Positions 15,750-21,340 of a DNA stretch of 27,420 bases are shown here, piece after piece. The notes below the pieces were generated by a model that searched no databases, was not told the origin of the DNA, and saw only the letters and a program-made list of their open reading frames with translations. How positions within the stretch are numbered: position 1 is the first letter of the stretch; each line of letters begins with the position of its first letter. Source of the DNA: an uncultured Lachnospiraceae bacterium (lineage in GTDB: Bacteria > Bacillota > Clostridia > Lachnospirales > Lachnospiraceae); assembly GCA_910588875.1 (NCBI GenBank), contig CAJURT010000045.1, positions 1 to 27,420 on the forward strand, written 5' to 3'. The translations under genes and the position numbers were made by a program.

Positions 15750-16226
15750 CTATCCTTTCAGTGCCATCTTTTCCTCCAGGCGCTCCATCCGTCCCAGCAT
15801 CCCCTCAATCGTCCGGTTGATCCCATCCATAGAGCGGTTGATCCCGTCCATGGAGCGGCTGATCTCCTTCATGGTACCGCTGGTGCTGTTTAACTGGGAC
15901 ATCAAAGCATTCTCCCGTTTCCCGGCTTCTTCCTTCAATAACTGTTCCCGCTTATCCGATTCCCGCCGGATCAGTTCCTCCCGCTTGGCATTTTCGGACA
16001 TCAGGAGGGCCTCCTTGTCCCGGAACTGGGATTTCACATGCTCCAGTTCCCGGCTGATCTCCTCCTTCTGCTTTTTTGCCTCCTCTCGATTTTTGCATTT
16101 CTCCTCCACCAGGGATTCCTCCCGGTCCTTGTCCCGTTTTAAAAAATAGGCTACGAACAGGATCAGGAGTGCCGGCTGCAGGCCGACCTGCAGTGCCATT
16201 TCCACGATCTCGCGCATCCCGACCAT
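15750..16226 (-). CDS. BhlA/UviB-like holin with long coiled coil
   Basis: 158 residues from ATG 16226 (MVGMREIVEMALQVGLQPAL), with GGAGGGG upstream. A single membrane segment spans ~10-29 and ends in FLKRDKDREE, the pattern of BhlA/UviB holin-like peptides. These are usually only ~70-90 residues. Here a long Lys/Glu-rich coiled coil (~30-120) follows, and then a heptad repeat SMDGINRSMDGINRTIEGM. It may form membrane lesions, or serve as a DUF2730-type protein of the Mu lysis region. It starts five bases after the stop of the other holin-like gene. Confidence 0.75.
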   Translation of the reverse strand: MVGMREIVEMALQVGLQPALLILFVAYFLKRDKDREESLVEEKCKNREEAKKQKEEISRELEHVKSQFRDKEALLMSENAKREELIRRESDKREQLLKEEAGKRENALMSQLNSTSGTMKEISRSMDGINRSMDGINRTIEGMLGRMERLEEKMALKG

Positions 16227-16230
16227 CCTT

Positions 16231-16755
16231 TTACCCCTCCTCTCCCTCCGGGAGGGCGGTAAGGCTTCCTGCTGTGCATGCCAGGGCCTCCCTTGCCGGG
16301 ATCCCAACCAGCTGTGCCTGCAAAGGCTGCTTGATCCCAATCAGGTATGCCTCAATCTGGTCCGCGATATAAGCGTCCAGATCCGTGATATACATTTCCA
16401 GCGTATGGGTGATATCCGGCGTCAGCTGCGCCTTTACGCCGTACAATACATCTTTGGCCAGGATGGTCAGCGCACTCTTATCTTCCAGCCCTGCCTTCAC
16501 CCGTTCCCGGATCTCCCTGGCTTTGGTCTGCTCCATCGCTGCCACTGCGTTATAGGTAATCCCGCTTAACAGCTGGCTGGCCGTCTCAAACATCCGAGCC
16601 GTAATCTCCTTATCTTCATTTTCTGCCTCATCCCGCATCTTGTCCAGCCAGTTTCCCGCCACAACCTGGACATTCCGGCATAAGAGACAAAAACCTACCG
16701 TAAATGCCGCCATTGCGGTGGTGGTTGCCACATCCATCAACAGTTCCTTCATCAT
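16231..16755 (-). CDS. Phage holin, LLH-like
   Basis: 174 residues from the first of two ATGs (MMKELLMDVATTTAMAAFTV); GTG 16764 in frame is possible but its SD is too close. One membrane segment at ~8-28 (TTTAMAAFTVGFCLLCRNVQ). The remaining soluble part is helical and acidic (DKMRDEAENEDKEITARMFE, then ALTILAKDVLYGVKAQL). This is the layout of LLH-type holins. It would release or activate the amidase encoded further upstream. First gene of the late operon, right after the predicted late promoter. Confidence 0.75.
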   Translation of the reverse strand: MMKELLMDVATTTAMAAFTVGFCLLCRNVQVVAGNWLDKMRDEAENEDKEITARMFETASQLLSGITYNAVAAMEQTKAREIRERVKAGLEDKSALTILAKDVLYGVKAQLTPDITHTLEMYITDLDAYIADQIEAYLIGIKQPLQAQLVGIPAREALACTAGSLTALPEGEEG

Positions 16756-16779
16756 CCTTTCCACCTTCCTTTTTACACT

Positions 16780-16826
16780 TAAAAAGATTCCCTCCCAGGC
16801 TGTCTTCCTGCCTGTAAGGGAATCTT
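16780..16826 (-). terminator. Strong hairpin terminator at early/late junction
   Basis: On the minus strand AAGATTCCCT (16826-16817) pairs perfectly with AGGGAATCTT (16793-16784). An inner CAGGC/GCCTG pair is separated from it by a 2-by-2 mismatch, and a T-run follows. It is the only strong terminator between the middle genes and the holin genes. The left arm overlaps the -10 element of the probable late promoter. Confidence 0.75.
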
Positions 16827-16863
16827 ACCATAAAAGTTCTGTCAAGTACGTTGTCTGTGACAA
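16815..16863 (-). promoter_or_regulatory. Probable Mor-dependent late promoter
   Basis: Reading leftward: palindrome TTGTCACAGACAA (16863-16851), then TTGACA (16845-16840), then an extended -10 TGGTAAGAT (TAAGAT at 16827-16822). The TTGACA to TAAGAT distance is only 12 bp, too short for unaided sigma-A use, so an activator is expected. With a start near 16815 the palindrome is centred at about -42, close to where Mor binds Mu's middle promoter (about -43.5). Further TTGTCA-like half-sites occur at 16867-16875 and 16901-16909. The Mor gene ends 48 bp upstream of the palindrome. Confidence 0.65.
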
Positions 16864-16911
16864 TTTTTTTGACAATCGATAAAACCCTGAAAAAAGATGC
16901 TTGACAAGGGG

Positions 16912-17229
16912 TTAAAGATACTCGGAAAGGCTGTACTGCCCGGGGATCTGACGGGAGGCTGCCTTTACGATCTGGTCCCGCACCAGCCGGTAAACCGTGG
17001 ATTCCGACACCTGGTATTTCTTTGCCAGCTGCTTGATGTTGGTGCCGTCAAATTCCTCGGAGATGGCTTTATATTTCCGGTTTTTCAGCAGTTCCTCCGG
17101 TTTCGGGATGTAGATCTGAGTCCCCCCGTACATCTTTGCCAGTTCCAGAAGCTTATCAATCCCGATAATCTCCGCATAGTTCCGGTGCTGCTCCTGCAGG
17201 TCCTCCAAGGAAATGCCCTCCTGCTCCAT
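16912..17229 (-). CDS. Mor-family transcription activator
   Basis: 105 residues. The middle carries the Mor/C signature: YGGTQIYIPKPEELLKNRKY, then KAISEEFDGTNIKQLAKKYQ, then VSESTVYRLV (HTH ~64-84). Mor activates Mu's middle promoter and its paralogue C the late ones; here one protein appears to serve. Mor dimers bind a short dyad upstream of promoters lacking a proper -35. The gene is the last of the rightmost transcription unit and directly precedes the late promoter region, so it fits the late switch. Weak GGGGG-type ribosome site. Confidence 0.88.
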   Translation of the reverse strand: MEQEGISLEDLQEQHRNYAEIIGIDKLLELAKMYGGTQIYIPKPEELLKNRKYKAISEEFDGTNIKQLAKKYQVSESTVYRLVRDQIVKAASRQIPGQYSLSEYL

Positions 17230-17258
17230 ATGCCATCCCCCTTTCCTTTCCCTGTTTC

Positions 17259-18119
17259 CTATTTGTCGTTCCAGAACACGGTCAATGCCCCGTCCCCGTC
17301 CGTCCCCATCAGGGCGCCTTCATCGGCTCCCGGCCCTTCATGTAAATAGTAGGGCTTCCCGTCCTTAACCTGCAGGCCCTTAAGCATATACCCAGCCCGG
17401 TCAAACAGGTACCAGCGGCCACCGATTTCCTGCCAGCCGTCTGCCGGGTATTTCCCATCCGCATCCAAGTACCACCATCCGGTTTCATCCCGCTGCCATC
17501 CCGGTTCCGCCGGTGGCTGGGGGACGTCCCCTGCTCCTTTATCTTTCCGGATCCCAAACCCGTCCATGATTCCGTCCGCCACCGCCCGGGCTACCTCCTG
17601 CTTGTGGGCGTTGTACCACGCCATGTCATCCAGGTCATCGATAAAGGCCGTCTCCAGCAAGGCATAGTCCACACCTGCTCGGTAGGCCACGTTACAGTTT
17701 AACAGGCCGGAGGTATAAAAAATCCCGTCCCCCCACTGTTTAAATCCCAAAGAAACCACATTCCTTAAGATCCGTTGCTCCACAGATACGCCTCGGATCC
17801 CGGTGTGGAGGTAAAACCCGATACCCGTGAATTTCCCGTCCATCATCCCGTCCCCATGCACCTTGGCATTGAAATGGACCTCAAAGATATAATCATAGGC
17901 TTTGAAATTGGGGCCGGTGCCCGCCTTATTCTGCTTATAGCAGTTTTTGGACTGGTCGTAGACGGTGATTTCCGCATCCGCCCCGCCAAAGCATCCCGCC
18001 AGCAGGTTTACCAGTTCCCTGGTGTAGAGGTACTCCTGGTATTGCACCCCGTTCATGGTGCTGCAGGCGCCCGGGTCTCCCTGGCCGTGGCCTGCGATTA
18101 ATAAAATTTTCTTTCTCAT
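17259..18119 (-). CDS. N-acetylmuramoyl-L-alanine amidase, endolysin
   Basis: 286 residues, no signal peptide, so release depends on the holin. Amidase_3 catalytic domain at ~1-195: zinc ligands H11 (LLIAGHGQGDPGACS), probably E29 and H82 (FEVHFNA), and catalytic E156 (ALLETAF). A Pro-rich linker (~198-207) leads to choline-binding-type repeats (GWQRDETGWWYLDADGKY, DGWQEIGGRWYLFDRAGYML). It cleaves the lactyl-amide bond in peptidoglycan. Unlike in many phages it is not next to the holin: Mor and the late promoter lie between, so it may be made earlier than the holin. Confidence 0.92.
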   Translation of the reverse strand: MRKKILLIAGHGQGDPGACSTMNGVQYQEYLYTRELVNLLAGCFGGADAEITVYDQSKNCYKQNKAGTGPNFKAYDYIFEVHFNAKVHGDGMMDGKFTGIGFYLHTGIRGVSVEQRILRNVVSLGFKQWGDGIFYTSGLLNCNVAYRAGVDYALLETAFIDDLDDMAWYNAHKQEVARAVADGIMDGFGIRKDKGAGDVPQPPAEPGWQRDETGWWYLDADGKYPADGWQEIGGRWYLFDRAGYMLKGLQVKDGKPYYLHEGPGADEGALMGTDGDGALTVFWNDK

Positions 18120-18123
18120 GGGT

Positions 18124-18531
18124 TCATTCCTCCTTCTTTCCTGGTTCTTCCGGGTCTTCTGTGATCCGGTTATAATACTTCCGGTCCCCGCTTAAATAAG
18201 CCTCTCGCTTCCGCTGGTTCCCCAGAAGCTGGCTTAAGCCGTTCAGGGCCTTCCGGTGTGCCGGCTCGTTTAAGTACTGGACGGCAAACTCCAGTTCCAG
18301 CACCCGGTCTTTGCCCTTCCTCCTGCGGATCCGGCTTTCCTGCAGCTGGGACGCCGCCTGAAAAAGTTCTTCCTTCCCTTCTGCAAACTCCACCGCATGG
18401 AGGAAGTCCTGCAGGCGGGCGTCTTCCTGCCTGACGGCCTGCTGGGCTTCCTGGCTTTCCTGACGGCACTTTTTCATCAGTTCCAGGATCCCCTCGATCT
18501 CCCCGGACAAAAGTCTCTCCTTTTCCTGCAT
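18124..18531 (-). CDS. Coiled-coil protein of unknown function
   Basis: 135 residues, almost entirely helical and highly charged (MQEKERLLSGEIEGILELMK, then ESQEAQQAVRQEDARLQDFL). There is a basic patch RIRRRKGKDR and an acidic C-terminus EDPEEPGKKEE. No membrane segment or known motif. It lies between gemA and the endolysin, four bases from both, so it belongs to the same transcript. I do not recognise a family. A role in early phage development is inferred from position only. Confidence 0.75.
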   Translation of the reverse strand: MQEKERLLSGEIEGILELMKKCRQESQEAQQAVRQEDARLQDFLHAVEFAEGKEELFQAASQLQESRIRRRKGKDRVLELEFAVQYLNEPAHRKALNGLSQLLGNQRKREAYLSGDRKYYNRITEDPEEPGKKEE

Positions 18532-18535
18532 CTTC

Positions 18536-18937
18536 TCACCCCCTTTCCGCCATGGCCTTCATCGCCTCAATTACCCTGCATGCTTTGGCCCGGGTCAGGC
18601 CAGTCCAGTACAGGACCCCCTGCTGGCTCCGGCAGAACCCGTTTAAACGCCCTTCATCCAGCTGCCCCGCTTCATCTACCCATCCCAGCCGCTTTGCCAG
18701 ATGCACAAGATACCCTTTCTGGGCCTGGGACATGGCTTCCCTTTGGGGGCAGGGGGAGCGGGTCCCCTTTCCGGACAGCCCATCGATCACCTGGATGGCT
18801 TCCCGGATGGTAAGCTTAGACAGGCTTTCTTTTTTTACCAAGGCACAGACATAGGCGTGAAGCAGTTCCTGGTCCATACCCTGTTCTTTCGCTAGAACAA
18901 AAATTTTCCGTTTCTGTGCTGCAGATGCCGAGTTCAT
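18536..18937 (-). CDS. gemA: GemA-like regulator (Mu gp16, DUF1018)
   Basis: 133 residues from ATG 18937, chosen for GGAGG seven bases upstream; the longer frame upstream overlaps the previous gene and has no ribosome site. Signature segments are QKRKIFVLAKEQGMDQELLH, LVKKESLSKLTIREAIQVID, then SQAQKGYLVHLAKRLGW. In Mu, GemA changes host gene expression and DNA supercoiling and is transcribed with the early genes. It is a clear marker that this phage belongs to the Mu-like group. Confidence 0.85.
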   Translation of the reverse strand: MNSASAAQKRKIFVLAKEQGMDQELLHAYVCALVKKESLSKLTIREAIQVIDGLSGKGTRSPCPQREAMSQAQKGYLVHLAKRLGWVDEAGQLDEGRLNGFCRSQQGVLYWTGLTRAKACRVIEAMKAMAERG

Positions 18938-18950
18938 CCTTCCACCTCCT

Positions 18951-19676
18951 TCATCCAGCCCGTAGGCCGATCTTGACCGTCTCATCCACCAGGATGCACC
19001 GCTTAATCGATTCCGCCGTCTCCTCAAAGGTAGCCTCCTCAAAAAATGCCGTGATCAGCTTCCAGTTCTGGATCTGGTAGATCAGGTACAGCTCCTCGTC
19101 GATGTTGATTTCATTCTCCTGCATGTTCAGGGCGTCTAAGACGGATTTTTTGTCCTTCTTATAATCCCCTTTCAGCTTTTTTAAGAGGGACGCTTTTTTC
19201 TTCGGGTCCTCCACACACCAGCCGGATTTTTCCACGACCTCCGGGATGGTCATCCCCCGTTCATAGTCATCCAGGATAACGGCAGTTAATGCCCGTTTAA
19301 AGGCGTCGTCAACGTCATATTTCACCTCGGCAGGCTTCACCCGCACCTTTTCCGCTACCAGTTCCGCGCCTAACAGTTCCTTGAGTTTGTAAAAATTTAA
19401 GATGTCAAATTTCTGTGCCACGGCCACAGACGCCAGTGCTTTCCCGCTCCCGGCCCACTCCGTAAACTTGATGTGCCGGTCCTCCTGGAATGCCACCGCC
19501 CGGTTCTGGATCTCCGCGTTCACCACATCCAACTCCGCCTTTACAAAATCCAGCCGGGTCTTTTTGGCTGCCGCCAGGTCCACCAGTTCCTCCACCGGCA
19601 GTTCCTTCAGGTTCATGGCAGCCACCGGCCGGTCCTTCAGTTCCTGCCTTGCTTTCAATCCCTGGGCATCCCCCAT
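18951..19676 (-). CDS. Unrecognised early protein at Gam position
   Basis: 241 residues from ATG 19676, which overlaps the previous stop (TGATG) and has AAGGAGG upstream. An N-terminal coiled coil spans ~20-65 (DLAAAKKTRLDFVKAELDVV). A conserved-looking middle is EWAGSGKALASVAVAQKFDI, and a long Lys-rich stretch follows (KKKASLLKKLKGDYKKDKKS). In Mu, this part of the early region encodes Gam, which protects DNA ends from nucleases. The sequence does not read as Gam to me. It could be an unrelated functional replacement; no function is assigned. Confidence 0.8.
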   Translation of the reverse strand: MGDAQGLKARQELKDRPVAAMNLKELPVEELVDLAAAKKTRLDFVKAELDVVNAEIQNRAVAFQEDRHIKFTEWAGSGKALASVAVAQKFDILNFYKLKELLGAELVAEKVRVKPAEVKYDVDDAFKRALTAVILDDYERGMTIPEVVEKSGWCVEDPKKKASLLKKLKGDYKKDKKSVLDALNMQENEINIDEELYLIYQIQNWKLITAFFEEATFEETAESIKRCILVDETVKIGLRAG

Positions 19677-19930
19677 CAGTCCCCGCCTCCTTCCCACAGT
19701 GCCAGGGCCTTGCGGCTGCAGCCCCGGCAGATCCGTTTTCCGGCTACCTGAACGGTGTCCCCTTCCCCGCCGCAGAGGATACACCGCGGCACATGCGGCT
19801 GCAGCAGGATCCGCCCCTGCCCGTCCACTTCCAGGTCCATGGCATCCCGTTCCCGAATCCCCAACTCCCGGCGGACCGCCACCGGGATGCTCACCGAGCC
19901 ATGGCTGGTGATGCGTTTGGTATGCTTCAT
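19676..19930 (-). CDS. AbrB-like regulator with C-terminal zinc ribbon
   Basis: 84 residues from ATG 19930 with AGGAGGGAGCGCTG upstream; longer frames have no ribosome site. Residues 1-45 form a swapped-hairpin AbrB/SpoVT/MazE DNA-binding domain (ITSHGSVSIPVAVRRELGIR, then DLEVDGQGRILLQPH). Residues 50-71 form a zinc ribbon: C50-x2-C53 and C68-x2-C71. It probably acts as a homodimeric transcription regulator of phage or host genes. The joint fold in such a short protein is compact. Overlaps the next start by one base. Confidence 0.85.
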   Translation of the reverse strand: MKHTKRITSHGSVSIPVAVRRELGIRERDAMDLEVDGQGRILLQPHVPRCILCGGEGDTVQVAGKRICRGCSRKALALWEGGGD

Positions 19931-20004
19931 CAGCGCTCCCTCCTGTCTTTTTTCCTCCGTCTGCATTTTCACGGGCTTCGGACCGTCCTTGGCTGCATTA
20001 CGGC

Positions 20005-20022
20005 GGGGATGGCGCCATCCCC
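20005..20022. repeat. Perfect 18-bp palindrome GGGGATGGC/GCCATCCCC
   Basis: The palindrome lies one base before the stop codon of the small membrane protein gene in leftward order, about 75 bp before the AbrB-like start. It can form a hairpin but lacks a T-run on either strand. Its core arms GGATGGC/GCCATCC recur at 21287-21302. Confidence 0.7.
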
Positions 20023-20349
20023 CTAAAAAATCTGTTCCCGCTTCCAGGCTGGCCCGGTGAAGGTATACACCTGCATGGCCGGCCGCCTGCCGTCCCTCCG
20101 GGCCATCTCCTTCCGGATCTGCCTTAACTCCGCCAGGCACCGTTGCTCCCGGGCCTCCAAAGGCTCCCTCCCCTCCTGCTCCTTCTGGTTCTTCCACAGC
20201 CGGAACAAGTTACGGTTCAAGAAATAGTCATAGAATTCCTCTGCATCCGCCAGGAGGCACCAGGCCAGGTACAGGATGCTGCCAGCCAATACCAGAAGCA
20301 GGAGCGCCAGCCCGGCCATAAAAATCCAATCCACCAATAAGCCTTTCAT
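20023..20349 (-). CDS. Small membrane protein
   Basis: 108 residues behind AAGGAGGAAAAGGGG. One strong membrane segment spans ~8-33 (FMAGLALLLLVLAGSILYLA). A cytoplasmic charged helix follows (RLWKNQKEQEGREPLEAREQ, ELRQIRKEMARRDGRR). No signal peptidase site is apparent. It sits between the MuB-like ATPase and the AbrB-like gene in the early transcript. Unknown function. A superinfection-exclusion role would fit an early phage membrane protein, but nothing in the sequence proves it. Confidence 0.78.
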   Translation of the reverse strand: MKGLLVDWIFMAGLALLLLVLAGSILYLAWCLLADAEEFYDYFLNRNLFRLWKNQKEQEGREPLEAREQRCLAELRQIRKEMARRDGRRPAMQVYTFTGPAWKREQIF

Positions 20350-20362
20350 CCCCTTTTCCTCC

Positions 20363-21253
20363 TTATCCGATATTCATTTCCCGGGCCACCCGGACAATGG
20401 CGCTGGAATCCACCTTGCCAAACAGGGCGGCAGCTGCCACGTAGGTATTGACCGCACCCCGGATCCCGTAACGGGTCTTGGCAATCTTGTATAAAAAATC
20501 TATGGCCTCCTCATCCAGCCCGGCCCCAAAAAAGATTTTCTCTAAGTCAACCCGTTTGATACTTCCCAGCAGCACCGGCCTGCGGATGGCGATCCGGGAA
20601 AAAATCTGGGCAAAGTCCGCCTTCCCGCTCCCCTTTAAGCGGCTGTACACCTCCTCATTGCCCACAAAGCAGATCCCCACACCGGTCTCATCGGAGATGC
20701 TCCTGAGGTGCTCCAGGGTCTTTTTCGTTAGGTGCTGGGCCTCGTCAATGATAATCACCCGCCCGGAACCTTTCAGCCGGTTTACCATTTCCAGGTAAAT
20801 CCTCCGGGCATTCTTTTCCCGGATGCCGATCTGTTCCGACAAAAGGTCATTGACCCCGCTCATGGTGGCAAAAGCCGGGGATACGGTGATCAGGACTGCC
20901 ATGGGGTTGTTTTCACAGTACTTACGGATCCCCATGGTCTTTCCAATCCCGGCATCCCCGTAGATCACCCCGATTTTCCCCTGCAGGTGGCAGTATTCAA
21001 TGGCATCCATCACCTGCCTGCTCACCGTTGTCTCCGCAAACGGCGGGGCCTTCGGAGCCTGCTTTTTACTCTCGTTTTTCTGCAGCAGCGCCTCAATCTT
21101 CGGGATTACCGTGTGAGGCGCTTTATAGGTCCCGCTGATAAATGCGGACAGCTGCCCGGAACTGATCCCCAGTTCTTTGGCGATCTCACTCTGGGACTTT
21201 CCGGAATGGTCGCGGTATCCCACAACTGCTTCCCGTGCCTGTTGTTCATTCAT
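20363..21253 (-). CDS. MuB-like AAA+ ATPase, target-selection protein
   Basis: 296 residues. An N-terminal HTH spans ~20-42 (SQSEIAKELGISSGQLSAFI), as in MuB. Walker A is ~99-106 (GDAGIGKT), Walker B ~166-171 (VIIIDE) followed by AQHL, and sensor region ICFVGNEEVYSRL. The C-terminal part is helical (TRYGIRGAVNTYVAAAALFG). MuB polymerises on target DNA and delivers it to the transposase, and also gives target immunity. It follows the transposase gene, as in Mu. Ribosome site GAGGAGG. MuB of Mu is 312 residues, so length is normal. Confidence 0.92.
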   Translation of the reverse strand: MNEQQAREAVVGYRDHSGKSQSEIAKELGISSGQLSAFISGTYKAPHTVIPKIEALLQKNESKKQAPKAPPFAETTVSRQVMDAIEYCHLQGKIGVIYGDAGIGKTMGIRKYCENNPMAVLITVSPAFATMSGVNDLLSEQIGIREKNARRIYLEMVNRLKGSGRVIIIDEAQHLTKKTLEHLRSISDETGVGICFVGNEEVYSRLKGSGKADFAQIFSRIAIRRPVLLGSIKRVDLEKIFFGAGLDEEAIDFLYKIAKTRYGIRGAVNTYVAAAALFGKVDSSAIVRVAREMNIG

Positions 21254-21286
21254 GCGCTTGTCCTCCTCTTCCTTTAATCATCCTTG

Positions 21287-21302
21287 GGATGGCTTGCCAT
21301 CC
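21287..21302. repeat. Inverted repeat GGATGGC-TT-GCCATCC between transposase and ATPase genes
   Basis: 16-bp inverted repeat (7-bp arms) in the ~87-bp gap between the transposase stop and the MuB-like start, without a following T-run. The arms are identical to the core of the palindrome at 20005-20022. Confidence 0.65.
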
Positions 21303-21340
21303 GAATCCCCCGTCCGGCTGTGGATCCGGTCGGAAGCAGT

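Noticed and set aside
20005..20022. 18-bp palindrome as a terminator
   Set aside because: No T-run follows on either strand; kept as a repeat only.
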